A stretch of 64,000 nt of DNA from Drosophila miranda (GCF_003369915.1 NW_022881603.1:3534001-3598000), one strand, 5' to 3'; counted from the first letter of the stretch, positions 1-11,083 are shown. A program made the numbers and translations. The notes: generated by a model from the letters alone, not told the origin.

Positions 1-320
1 CCCTTGAACCAACGGTGCCACGCTTGACGCGCATCCCACCAGGAGTGAGGCACCCTCGGGCCGCAAGGCCAAGTGAGTCGAGTGAGAGCGAACGCGTCAG
101 GCGCCTGACTGAGAGGGGGATTTGGGCCACGTGCCAAGAATCGCTAGCCCCAGTCAGTAGAGCCGGCGGTGCCACGATCGGCGACGCCGTGGGGGGCCCA
201 GGGAGCGACACGCTCATTGAACCACAGAGGAGAACCACGAGGAGAACCCGCACCGGAGTCGGAATAGCGTAAGACTTAAGATACCAATAAAGCATATTAG
301 CGTACCAGTACAAGACCCAA
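1..320 (+). mobile_element. Probable transposon remnant (LTR-like 3' end)
   Basis: The stretch is GC-rich with an 85-codon open frame (15-272) that matches nothing I recognise. It is followed by an AATAAA signal near 286 and a segment ending in ACATACA near 357. This resembles the tail of a retrotransposon running into an LTR, but no partner LTR is in the window. The family is unknown, and it could instead be decayed host sequence. Confidence 0.3.
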
Positions 321-558
321 CCCGTGCCTTCTTACTTGTCGTCGGGGCAACATACAAATATTGTTGCAGCGAGCCTACCGACCGCTGAGCCAGCCCAGCT
401 GCATCAGACGGGAAAAGAACGGATCGTTACCAAAAGAAGCCAAAAGAAAAACGTGAAAGTAAATAAACAAACAGCAAGAGAGGGGGAGAGAAACAAACAA
501 CAACAGCAAGGTGAAGAGACGGTCTCAAGAAGGTCTTTCTTGAGCGAATTTTGCAAAC

Positions 559-2093
559 ATGGGCTGTGCCACGACCAGCGTTAAGATCACCTCCATTATA
601 CTGAATGCCATTTTAGGGGTAAGTCATCATTGCCTATAAGGAATACCAATTAGCCATAACAGCAGCAACAGAGTCAAGTATAGCGCAAGTACATACGAGT
701 ATATATGATATATGTATGTATGAGTATTACATTTGAGCAAGGAAATTAGCATGATGTCATGGGGGACAAGTGAACGCACTTCAAAAGTCCAACAAAAACA
801 GCCTCAAAATGAATTATTTTCAAAAATTATTCCTATATGTACGGACTAGTGTTCGGCGGAGGAGAGCTTCAGAGCATATACTAAGCTGAATGTTTTCATT
901 CTACTTTGGGTGTATTTTTAACCGATTTCTGTCGTGTTTGTCAGTCGCGAGCACACCTGAATGATGGCCTCAAGGTGGCAGCCGACTGACTACCCTGACC
1001 ACCCTGCCTTCTCCGCCGCCCTCCCTGCGGTTGCCATGGAGAACTTGTTTACGGTTTACGCCATTCCCAGACGGACCCAGCCAGAGCCTTCAATTGTTCC
1101 AATTCCGTTCCCGCAGGATGATGATGTCATGCCAATGTACATGTGTATGTATGTACATACTCGGATAACCCCGCACTCTGGTTGGCCACCCCGAAATGGC
1201 AACAGAGAAGGGAAACAGGGAAGCAGAGAAATCAATAGCGCGGGGAAATCTTTATCACAGACCAGTCAGGCGAACTTCCCCAAGCGATAAATAATGGACG
1301 GGATGGCTGGATGCCCTTTGTTGCTGGTGTTAATTGTCATACAAATAGATTGCCACTGAAGGGCATCATCCCGTAATTTATTTCAGCTTCTGGCATTGGG
1401 CTCCATTGGATAGATCGCTTACAATGCGGACACCGAGAGCGAGGAGTTCGTCATCGCCGCCTATGTGGCCTGCTCGCTCATCCTCCTGTTCGCCATGCTG
1501 GGCATCGTGACGGTCATCCGAGAGTCGGTGGCCCTGACTGCAACGGTAAGGGGCTCAGAATAATCTCAACAGGAAGTCTCTTAATAAGGATTCATTTTCA
1601 TTTCAATCCCCAGAGTGCCGTGTTCCTGCTGGTACTGGCCATACCGCAGATCGTGAGCACCTGCATGCTTTTGCATCAGTACGAGGTGCAAGGCGGACAG
1701 GAGACGGTGGAGGTGGCTTGGCATGCCAACAACATGGACGCACTGCAGCAGAAGCACGAGTGCTGCGGCAAGAGCAGCGCCCAGGACTATGTGCATCTTA
1801 ACCAGCTTATCCCGCCCAGCTGCTATGCCGATCTTCAGCAGACCACCGACCACCTCTTTCTGGAGGGCTGCATCGAGAAGGTGCAGAGTTTCTATGAGAG
1901 CGACAAGCAGCGCTCCATCATTGTGTCCTGGGTTCTGGTTGGATTCGAGGTGGGCCTACATCTCTCTTTTGCCTCCTAAAAATCATATCTAACCGGTTTC
2001 GTCTTTTAATTTCGTTTGCAGTTGCTCTGCTTTGTCCCGGCCGTCTTTCTAGCCATTAGCTTCCGCAACAAGCAGCGCCGCCTGCAGTTCTAG
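559..2093 (+). pseudogene. lbm: late bloomer orthologue (tetraspanin) with an in-frame stop
   Basis: Four coding exons, all phase 0: 559-618, 1387-1545, 1614-1949 and 2022-2093, with GT/AG borders. The product would be 208 residues, the family length. It begins MGCATTSVKI and has four membrane segments. The large extracellular loop holds the CCG motif (HECCGKSS) and the PPSCYADL and EGCIEKVQ cysteines; the tail is basic (NKQRRLQF). Known role in flies: a membrane tetraspanin of motor neurons that helps synapse formation. Codon 29 is TAG (1411-1413), where the melanogaster protein as I recall it has tryptophan (GWIAYNAD). That is one G-to-A change, inside the first extracellular loop. The rest of the frame is clean, so the loss is recent, or this is a sequencing error or readthrough. 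The third exon equals two exons of the neighbouring paralogues. A polyA signal lies at 2286-2291. Confidence 0.9.
619..1386 (+). other. First intron of lbm
   Basis: A 768-bp intron with donor GTAAGT and acceptor TTTCAG. It contains a 109-codon open frame (961-1290) with no recognisable domain, which I regard as chance. No transposon is visible in it. Confidence 0.75.
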
Positions 2094-3002
2094 GATGGCT
2101 CAGAATCGACCTGATCCCACAGTACAAATGCTTCGTACTTTGGGTCTCTCAAGTATTTCCCGCCTAGGCATTTCATTACAAACATAAAAACAACAAAAAC
2201 CAAAGTCATTCATTATTTACTCGTACCTAAACCTTTCCTCTAATTAAGTACATCATATAGTCCAATTATCCATTATAATTATCGAAATAAATGTGTCTGT
2301 GTCTGTTTGAAAACGTTTCATCGCTTGGCGTTTGTTTGTTTTCGTAACTTGATGGAAACATTAAGCATACGACGTGAGGCCCCAGTGAGCTTTAAATGCC
2401 GAAATTTTTGGCCAGAGACAGATAACTTGTTGCTGGGAATGCCAAGGCCAGAGTTTGCATAATAATTAGGTAAATGGGCGTCGGGAAATGGCTATAAATC
2501 CTACAAAGATGTCCTGAAATCCGCTTCCGTATCCCCTCTCCGATACATATGAGAAAGCTTTTGCGCCTCAATACTCCTTAGGTGCGTTGCGGAAGAAAGC
2601 TTTCGAAGCACTGTGACATCATACCACCCAAAAATCTATGACAGAAGCACCGCAACCCCCACCCACACCACCACCACCGCGCATAAAGCACCCGACAATA
2701 ACAATAATAGCAGCAACAAGAACAGCCATGGGATTCGTTGATTTTATACGAGCGGTGGAATCCACCAACTGGCCCTCGGGGGGCGCCATAATTTCGAATA
2801 GAATGCGTCCCATTCAGTCGAACGTCAACGTCTATAGGAAAAGGGCTTTCGTTCAGCTGAGCATTGCCTGGTCGTGTCTCCGCTGGTCACCGCTTCTAGG
2901 TAACTGCGCATCGGAAAAACGAAAGAGGACAGGAAGGACGGATAAAGCGATAAGTAATTGGTGCGTTTATTGATTGTTTATCCTTCTGGAGCGTCTTGCA
3001 AC
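2094..3002. other. Intergenic: lbm 3' end to second tetraspanin
   Basis: Holds the lbm 3' UTR with AATAAA at 2286-2291, then AT-rich sequence and a CA/CCA-rich patch near 2640-2690. The promoter and 5' UTR of the next gene must lie here, but I see no defining element. Confidence 0.6.
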
Positions 3003-3962
3003 ATGGCCTGTCGCGTGTCGTTTCTGAAAACACTTCTCATCATTCTCAATGTCCTGCTATCGGTGCGTATGCATAATATCTGAGAGGGCTCCTTCGAAAC
3101 GGCGTTTATTTTGACAGCTAATTGGCGTGACACTGATTGCGCTGTCTGTGTATGAGCTGAACAGCTCCACGCCAGGCACCTTCGAGCACATTGCCATCGT
3201 CATCCAGATCTTTGTGGGCTCCTTCGTCATACTGACCTCGTTCCTTGGCTGCTTTGCCGCGGCCCGGGTCTCCCTGGGACTCGTTTGGACTGTAAATAAA
3301 GGCTCCTTAAGCAATGACCACATCTGACATTATCTTTCCCTTGCTCCCAGTATGTGATCTGCCTCTTGATCCTGCTCTGCCTGCAGATCTACATCATTGC
3401 TGCAGCCCACTCAACGAACTATGTGGAGAGGTCGCGGAGCGAGTTCCTGGCCCTCTGGTCAGATCCCAGAACCAATGTCGAGCGCCTCTCCCTCATCGAG
3501 CAGAAGGTGAGTGAGGAGAAGTGTCCCTAAACGAACTCACGCATGAAATGGAATTGGATTCCCTTTCAGTACTCGTGCTGTGGTCAGGTCGGTGCCCATG
3601 ATTACATACTGCTCAGCAGGGGAATACCCACGAACTGCTACAGGAACTTCGACAGGCAGCAGGACAACCTCTTCACCGAGGGCTGTCTGGCGGCTGTCCA
3701 GGCTCATGCCAACGACAACGTGGCCATCGGTCTCGTCATCAAGTGGCTGCTGTTGGTGGTAGAGGTGAGTCTCTTGTCAGCCTCGATTATAAATTACATG
3801 GGGCTTAGCAAGTCAATGGCGGGCCGGAAATAGCTTCCACACCAGATATAGATGGGTTTTCTAATAAAATTTTCCAATACCATCACACAGTTCGCCGCCC
3901 TGGGAGCCGCTACACACTTGGGCATCACGGTGCACAACAAATTGCGGCGCGAGAGATTCTAA
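3003..3962 (+). CDS. Tetraspanin, 42E-cluster type, intact
   Basis: Five coding exons, all phase 0: 3003-3062, 3118-3291, 3351-3506, 3570-3764 and 3891-3962. The predicted protein is 218 residues. The 20-codon first exon begins MACRVSFLKT, the usual start of this family. Four hydrophobic segments are present. The large loop has SCCGQVGAHDY, then TNCYRNF and TEGCLAAV, supplying the paired cysteines of a tetraspanin; the tail is short and basic (NKLRRERF). All splice sites are canonical and no frame break is visible, making it the only undamaged tetraspanin of the seven here. Tetraspanins organise membrane microdomains with integrins and other receptors. From gene order after lbm it is probably the Tsp42En orthologue (inference). 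AATAAA lies at 4093-4098. Confidence 0.9.
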
Positions 3963-4657
3963 CAGGTTTCCCGAATGGCGATGCACCTGCCCCAACCATG
4001 GCCTGGGACCGATGGAAGCAAACAAACCCGTAACAAACACTTATGTACGCCAGCCACCCCCCGTGGATCTGGAATAGGCAGCAAATACGTAGAATAAATA
4101 ATAAGAACATACCAGAAATATTCGATTAATTTTATTTTTGCCAACTATATGCGTAATATCAGAGATGCGACTAAGTACATAGATGTACGAGTACGAGTAT
4201 ATGTCTGCCTATAAAGACGCATATAAAAATATAAATCTCGGCCACTCGTCGGGACGCGGCGGGAAAGAAGATGAGCGCCGGACTCTACGAGTAACGACCG
4301 GCACACACAAAATACCGAGGCGGAGACCAAGACGAACCCGAACCCGGACGCGGACACGGCACGGACAGCCACTCAGCGGATTTGTAAACATTTCGCTGCT
4401 TCTTAGTGATCGTTTTTTGGGTTTTGGCTTTATTTTGCTTTGGCCTGAACGAGTTCTATTCGCGGCAGCCGAAGGCATTAACAGTTTGGGTCACAAGCGG
4501 CGCGCGTCGGAAACAGTCGGACGCGAGTGGAAAACGAATTTCCTCCGAGAGAAAAGCGTGTATAGCTGGAGTCGCAGTGTTGTGCCTTCACAGTGTTGAA
4601 AATATAATTATTATAGCTCGTACGAGGGTGATATATTGGTAATAAAGAGGTGTCAGA
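3963..4657. other. Intergenic between second and third tetraspanins
   Basis: Contains the 3' UTR of the upstream gene, a repetitive patch of GAGTACGAGTAT near 4184-4202, and a CG-rich patch around 4250-4370. Open frames of 61-138 codons on both strands overlap one another and show no domain, so I treat them as non-coding. The 5' UTR of the next gene is presumably close to 4600. Confidence 0.5.
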
Positions 4658-6179
4658 ATGCCAACCATTCGCGTGTGCCAGCAATGGACTGCGGTGGTCT
4701 TTAATACGATTACTTTGGTAAGAGTTTCGTCGCTCCACACGGCGCATGAGTTATTTACGATCACAAATATTCGTCTGCAAACAATTGAAATACATAAATT
4801 AAGTGCTAAGCAGTGGCTTGTAGTAAATCATTTCATTGAGAATAAATATGTACTATGTTCCGCTCATTGACTCACACGGCGTATGAGTAATGGATTATAT
4901 TGTATTCGAGTTCATCTCGGCCGTCGACCGTCAAAGCGAAATCATTTAATCTCTTACATTTCTGTGGCATTTTTCATTGTCGAATGTAATTTTTTTCGTT
5001 TTGGGCTGCGGCTGCCTGTGTAGATGGCCAATTTGGCAGCAAACAAATCCCACTCCATTCCGAATTTTCCATTTCTGCCAGACAACATGTCACTTGGCGT
5101 TCATTTTTCCTCATTTTGCGCTTGTGGTTCTTTTGGCACATTTGAAACTAAAGAAATCGGAGAGAGATCTGTGTATATGCCATTAAAAAATAAAGCCCAA
5201 AGTAATTCAATTTATTTTTATGCCAATATTTTGTTTATTTTGTATTTTTGCTTCTCTTGCGCTCCGATGACTTCGCCTACATAGCGAACTTCTGTCTCTA
5301 AAGATTTTTGTTGTATTTTGTTTGGCCATTTCACGGCCCATTAACAAATATTTAATGTGCATATATATTTATTTTTAATCATCATCTAGATCATCGGCAT
5401 CCTGGCCGCCCGCCGGTGTCTACGAGCTGGATAGGTATGACGAGTGCTCCGCCGAGCACCTGCAAAAGTTCGTGCAGCTGGGCATGGCGGGGACTATGAT
5501 TTTGGCAGCCTTTATTGGATGCCTCGGCGCTTTCCTGGGCTCCATCAAGATCCTGGTGGTGGTGAGTATCAGCTGTCCTAGGGTTCAATACAAAAAGTCA
5601 ACTGCAAGGGAAACAAGTTTTAGCACCTGACTCTGTTGGGAATCCTGATTGTGTCGCACATCTGGAAGCTCTCCCACTACAACGAGAACAAGCAGCTGGA
5701 TGCCACCGAGGTCTACGTCAAGGCCCTGTGGATGGATGAGCTAGTCCATCAGGGCGCCATTCAGCAGCTGCAGCGAGAGGTGAGTTGTTGATTGTATACC
5801 CCTCTGGGAAAACTCCTCTGACGGTCTAATTTCCATGAATTTAGTTCGAGTGCTGCGGCAACAAGGGGTTCGGTGACTACACGAGCCTGAACATCAAGGT
5901 GCCCTCCAGCTGTTTCCATACCAGGGACGGCCTTCACGCCCTGCATCCCTATGCCGAGGGCTGCATGGCGGCCGTGAAGCGCGCCTTCCTCCAGATCTAC
6001 CGCTATGAGAAGTGGGCCCACTGTGGACTCATTGGCTACGAGGTATTCACTGCACGATACTCTCGGCCCCGATTATTAATTAATACTTCCCTTTCTGTCT
6101 GTTGCAGCTTGTGGGCATCATATTGGGCATCACGATATGCTGTGAGCTGACCAACAAGACACACCGATATGCCTACTGA
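4658..6179 (+). pseudogene. Tetraspanin, 42E-cluster type, with a 4-bp insertion
   Basis: Five exons: 4658-4717, 5390-5561, 5624-5779, 5845-6042 and 6108-6179. First exon (MPTIRVCQQW), membrane segments, ECCGNKGFGDY motif, SSCFHTRD and EGCMAAVK cysteines and last exon all match the family; an undamaged product would be 217 residues. Exon 2 is 172 bp instead of 168. Near 5405-5416 the run GCCGCCCGCCGG carries an extra CGCC, which shifts the frame and brings TAG at 5432-5434. Everything downstream stays open in the shifted frame, so the lesion is young or a sequencing error. Splice sites are intact. Gene order suggests Tsp42Eo (inference). AATAAA lies at 6232-6237. The gene converges on the next one with only 92 bp between stop codons. 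Confidence 0.85.
4718..5389 (+). other. First intron of third tetraspanin
   Basis: A 672-bp AT-rich intron (donor GTAAGA, acceptor CATCTAG) between the 20-codon first exon and the second coding exon. No embedded gene or transposon is visible. Confidence 0.7.
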
Positions 6180-6271
6180 TCCACACACACTTATTTATAC
6201 TCGTACAGAAGCATTTGCAACATAGTCACATAATAAAACATAATGAACGAAACATTTGATAAAATCTAACA

Positions 6272-7185
6272 TCAGACATCGGCATCATTCAGCAGCTGTG
6301 CCCGTGAGCCGGTTACATGGTTGGAGCGCGGCTCTCGTCTAACACCAGGCGGCACTTGGTGACGGCCGAGACGCTGTCGCTCGCGCAGCTTGAAGAGCAC
6401 GACACTCAGGGCGGTTGTCTGCACCAGAATGAAGATCTATGGGAGGAGTACAGAGGCAGGGTTATTTGTCTGACAGCTGCAGTCAATTGCCCACCTCAAG
6501 GCCAACTATGGACCACATGAAGAGCTTATCGCGATGCTGTATATAGCGCTGGCTGTTGCTCAAAGTCTCCAGGCAGCCGCGCGGATAGACATGCTTCTGC
6601 TGATAGGTGTCATTGGAAGTGGCCTGATAACAGCTCGCGGGTACCAGCAAATGCAACTGCCTGTAGTCGTCTGAATTGTTCTAGCCGCAACAGTGCTGTG
6701 TGGCCTCGTTCTGATGCATTAGCTCCAGGCCAGCTCCAGCTGGTGCCAGGCACTGTCGGTAGCTATATGCGACGGATTGTTGTAGTGATGCAGCTGCAGG
6801 TACTGCACACCCAGGCAAATCAGTATAAACAGTGTGAACTGCAGGCGAAAAGTTATTTCAGTTGGGTTTCTGGCGGATCTTAAGGGTACTTACGATTAGA
6901 TTGACACACAAGAGATTGCAGATCAGGCCGTAGCAGCCGAACATTACGATCATGCAGATTGTTCCCTCAAGAACCATGCTTTTTACGAAGTACGTGTGCT
7001 CCGGCGTATTGGGCTCTGCTGCCTGGAGGCCCAGTCCTGCCCCGCACATAACACCAATGCCCAGCAGCTGGGGGAGAAGAGAATATCTAAGTCAGAAATA
7101 AATATGTGTAGATTCAGTGGCTTACCATATAGAGCAGATTGGCGAGCAGGCCCGAAAGCTTGATTGTGTTGTAGCAGCGGTTCAT
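6272..7185 (-). pseudogene. Tetraspanin, 42E-cluster type, with frameshift and stop
   Basis: Four exons on the reverse strand: 7126-7185, 6894-7067, 6495-6838 and 6272-6436. An intact product would be about 247 residues, longer than its neighbours because of an extended basic C-terminus (KLRERQRLGRHQV). It begins MNRCYNTIKL and has four membrane segments. Exon 3 is 344 bp, one base short of 115 codons. The frame breaks near 6725-6735, in a repeated CTGGAG stretch. Independently, TAG at 6681-6683 directly follows the CCG motif of the large loop. The second half (PASCYQAT, RGCLETLS) is otherwise well kept. As in lbm, exons 3 and 4 of the paralogues are fused. By order it may correspond to Tsp42Ep (inference). 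Two independent lesions make this the clearest dead coding gene here. Confidence 0.85.
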
Positions 7186-7752
7186 GGCGAGAATGCTGTA
7201 ATCTCTAGCAGATGCGCCGAATTTAAGCAATTTGCAATCTCTACAAGAGGCAAGCGATAAGCCAGAACGAAAACTCGTAAAGGAAAAAGTGCAGCGACAC
7301 TTTCTACAATCAGAGGGTTTAATCAAGTGACATATACAAGTGTTCGATGGTAGTAAGTACTTCCGTACTTCTGTACAGCTAAAAATTGTCTAAAAACTTG
7401 CTTAATAAATATGACATAGACATAGAATACGAGTAAATCTAAAGTTCTATCGCGTCGCAATATGGCTCGAGAGAAAAACAAACTCTCGAGCGTATTTGGA
7501 TACATAAAATGTTTCACAAACAATTCTTGTGGGTCTGTATCGTGGTTCGGGTGAGAGGGGTGGTGGTGGTGTTGGTATTAATCTGAATATGTCGGCTATT
7601 TGTGTTGGTTTGTTACATGTTTAAATAAAGAACACAACGAGTGGCGCCCCGTTCAAAAATTTTAATAAATATCACATTGTGTTAAAAGAGTTGATGGCAG
7701 GGTAATTGGATCATGTCCTGGCATTCCTAGCTCTTCCATTCCATTCCTCGTC
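7186..7752. other. Intergenic, with possible solo-LTR remnant near 7440-7660
   Basis: Between two reverse-strand genes. Around 7624-7655, AAATAAAGAACACAACGA is followed by GTGGCGCCCCGTTC. This looks like an LTR end followed by a primer-binding site, but no retrotransposon body follows and I could not define the left end. The remainder is AT-rich, with short open frames that have no domain. Confidence 0.35.
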
Positions 7753-10002
7753 CTATAAACGCCATGGCAGTGGGATGAAGCCCCACTTCTGTGTGATATC
7801 CTTGAAGTCGCACTGCATGCAGAGCACCACTTTCTCCTGCTTCTGAAGTCGTGCATTTGTAGCCGCCTTGAGTGTGAGGCACAGCTTAGTGTCCCGATGT
7901 GAGATTTGCTGGGTCTGCGGGCAGTAGAAAGGGGAGGTATAAACAGCATTGCTTCATTCTCTTTAGCCCACTCACATCCATGTCGTAATTCCAAAGCTGG
8001 CTGGCATCACCGGCGCACTGAGTCAGCATCACGTTTGAGGTGGTGGCATTGCGGTTCTTAAGAAGCTTGATCACTCCCTGTTTGGGTGGGCGGTAGGCCA
8101 GGCAGATGTTATCATTGGTCATAATCTGTCCCTTGGGGGTGATCACGAACATGTCCATGGTCTGGGCATGCGACGTGCAGTCGCCCACTGTGACGGGTTG
8201 CAGAGAGGAACGCGGCGCAACCTCCTTCAGTGGACGCAGACACTTGTCCCGCTCTAGATCGATCAGAGAAATAAACTCCTCCGACTTGCTCTCTATCTCC
8301 TCGAAGGCCCGCTTCCATTCCCGTGACAGGGCACGTCCCGGAATATTCTTCATGTGTTTGCTGTAGGCCTGGGCGCACTCCGTCTCTCCATCCAGCCAGA
8401 TTATCTTGCCGAAGAAGCGATCGGGTGCTGGGAAGAAGTGTTCCGGCCAAATGTTCTCCAAGTACCAGGCAAACGAATTGCACTGCAGCTTCTCCCGTAG
8501 AGCCAAGCGTTCCGTCACGTTAACTTTATCTTTGACACTCAGCGATAGTCTAGAAGTATACAGCATGACGAAGTACTGCCAATCGTCCATCCAGACGGTG
8601 GCAGCCCTAGCCAAATTGTCTGTGAGCACCTCGCTCATGCCGCCAGGAAACGTGTAGGGCGTACTACTGCGAAATACGTGACCCACGTGGGAGCAGGGGC
8701 TGATCTCAACCCTTCCGCCGCATTGCCAGATCCGGAAGGACATCTCGACATTTTCTCCGCCCCAAACACGCATGTTGTTGTCGTAGGATCCCATTTCATA
8801 GAAGTAGTTGCGATCGATGGCGAACAGACCGCCAGCCAAGCCAGGAGTGGCTATGGGGGCCGTGGAGTCCTTGGCTGTGATTTCCGTAGTCTGGCGTTTC
8901 CTCTCCGAAGAGAACCAGCGGAAGCTCAGCTGCCAGTTAAAGCCACCCCAATGGTTCTCAAACGTCTTCGTGTAGCTGAAGTTGTCGTCGGATATGATGT
9001 CGATCACTGGACAGATGACCACATTGCGTGCCTCCTTGATGCGCGCCAACAGGGGCTCCAGCCAGATACGCGAGCATTCGCAGTGGGCATCCAGGAAGGT
9101 TAGTACATCTCCGCGGGCATGTTCGGCACCTAGGAGGCGAGCGGGAACCAAACCGCTGCGCTTTTTCATGCGGTAGATCCGAGTGGGCACCGCCAGAACC
9201 CGTATATAGCTCTCCAGCTGACGCTTCAGATAAGCTGCGAAAAAGAAAACCAAAACTAGTGTTATTCGGTCTTCTGGACTACCAAGAGCCTTGCTTACAG
9301 CGCTCGCTGGCATCGTCAACCAAAATGATTTCCTTGAGCAAATGGCGGGGCGAGCGGTTGATGACGCTGGTTATGGTGCGCCGCAGGACGGACCAGGCCT
9401 CGTTATGGAACACAATGATCACTGAAGTGCTGGGCAAGCCACTGTCATACTTCTTGTCGCGGCATCTACAACGAAAGTACTGTCTTAGATGGAGAGCATT
9501 CCCTTGAGGGCAGGTCGCACTCACTCCGGGGTACGATAGTCCTTGAGAGTGCGATTGAGGGGAATACGATCGCTGGCCAGCAGGTTGAAGCTGTTGAAGC
9601 GAAAGCGGTGGCGGGGCGGTACAACAACGGGTCGCCCGTCGGCTCCCTCGCCAGGGACAGGCTTGAACTGGTTGATGTTGTAATCGTCTGCCAATGAATG
9701 GATTTATACATTCATTTATTTATTTATGTCTGCATATTGTGACATTGGTGATGAGAGATGCTTGATGTCTACTCACCTGCAGTCATGTTGCCGAAGATGT
9801 CTCCCTTGCCAATATAATGGGCCACGATACTTTTATGCGGCCAGAGGGAGCGACGTTTCGGCAGCGGTTTCAAATGACTTTGCAAGAAACCCATTAAATC
9901 ACCAGCCCATCCAATGCGATCCGATTCGATACGCGGCAATCCGAGGGCAAGTGATCCACAAAGGCATAGAAAAAGATGTGACAATGGTATTAAATTTAGC
10001 AT
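7753..10002 (-). CDS. Polypeptide N-acetylgalactosaminyltransferase (GT27)
   Basis: Five exons on the reverse strand: 9777-10002, 9525-9687, 9299-9465, 7976-9234 and 7753-7914. Phases agree at every junction and give 658 residues with no break. The enzyme moves GalNAc from UDP-GalNAc to Ser/Thr of secretory proteins in the Golgi, starting mucin-type O-glycans. The N-terminus ([20 protein letters not shown]) is a short hydrophobic anchor or signal. The catalytic domain shows [16 protein letters not shown], the metal-binding DAH ([10 protein letters not shown]) and [13 protein letters not shown]. The C-terminal ricin-type lectin domain has [19 protein letters not shown] and TQKWGF. It lies among broken tetraspanins yet is intact. 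It belongs to the Pgant family; I cannot say which member. Its upstream side abuts the transposon nest 239 bp away. Confidence 0.93.
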
Positions 10003-10240
10003 TTTACAATAACTCGAATCACGCGAGGTGATGGCAAAACAAACAAGAAGAAATGCAAAGTGGTTTGAAGACCGAACACCAAAACACCGAAAACCGAAAG
10101 TCGAGGCGACCCGCTCGAGTGGAACAACAACAGCCAGTCACTTGCAACATGGCCAGACGTGGGCTCCAAAGGAAATTATGCAATGCCAGCCGGAGGAGGA
10201 GGTGGCATAGAGGTCTGCTGCACTCCATCCTAATGGACTT
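10003..10240. other. Upstream flank of the GalNAc-transferase
   Basis: Host sequence between the GalNAc-transferase start and the first Helentron. It must hold what remains of that gene's 5' UTR and promoter. Frames open on both strands here show no domain. If the nest were absent, this flank would continue directly into the sequence at 20594. Confidence 0.45.
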
Positions 10241-11083
10241 TTTATACCCGATACTCAAAATGAGTATTGGGGTATATTAGATTTGTGGTAAAAGTGGATG
10301 TGTGTAACGTCCAGAAGGAATCGTTTCCGACCCCATAAAGTATATATATTCTTGATCAGCATCAATAGCCGAGTCGATTGAGCCACGTCTGTCCGTCCCC
10401 TTCAGCGCCTAGTGCTCAAAGACTATAAGAGCTAGAGCAACGATGTTTTGGATCCAGACTTCTGTGATATGTCACTGCTACAAAAATATTTCAAAACTTC
10501 GCCCCGCCCACTTCCGCCCCCACAAAGGACGAAAATCTGTGGCATCCACATTTTTAAAGATACGATAAAACCAAAAACGCAGAATCGTAGAGGATGACTA
10601 TATGTTTTAGAATGTAAAATCTCAACCAGATCGTATAATTATTATAGCCAGAATCAAGAAAACAATTTCATTCTTTCTCGCTCTGTCTCTCTCTAACACA
10701 CAGGTTTAATGGTCGGCTTTGCCAATTGCAAAATATGAGTTCAAGGATCTCAGAACCTATAAGAGCCAGAGCAACCAAATTTGGTATCCACACTCCTGTG
10801 ATATCGGACCTTGACCGTTTCGCCCCCGCAAAGGACGAAAATCTGGGGCATCCACAAATCTCAGCGACTATTAAGGCTAGAGTAACCAAATTTGGTATCC
10901 GCACTTCTGTTAGATCTCACTATAAAACGTATATCTTAGAATTTCGCCCCACCCCCTTCCGCCCACACAAAGGGACGAAAATCTGTTGCATCCACAATAT
11001 TGCACATTCGAGAAAACTAAAAACGCAGAATCATAGATAATGACCATATCTATCAGATTGCTGAATCTGGACCAGATCTTCGT
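10241..11083 (+). mobile_element. Helentron copy 1 (ISY/DINE-1 type), 3' truncated
   Basis: Starts TTTATACCCGATACTC and carries the GTCC-rich patch and the C+T tract (TCTCGCTCTGTCTCTCTC). It stops at about 11083 without the internal inverted repeat or 3' hairpin. It has no transposase or helicase, so it is a non-autonomous rolling-circle element that moves with outside help. It belongs to the variant whose middle reads ACACAGGTTTAATGG. The short open frames inside are not genes. Confidence 0.85.

Noticed and set aside
961-1290. 109-codon frame within lbm intron 1
   Set aside because: No domain, contains repeated MCMYV-type low complexity, and lies wholly inside a well-defined intron.
4183-4599. 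138-codon Arg-rich forward frame before the third tetraspanin
   Set aside because: Low-complexity Arg/Thr repeats from a CG-rich patch, with equal-length frames on the other strand.
10241-11083. Helentron ends read as terminal inverted repeats of a cut-and-paste transposon
   Set aside because: The inverted copy is internal. A hairpin and the CCCCCTCGTT tail lie beyond it, and insertions lack target duplications, which fits Helentrons.
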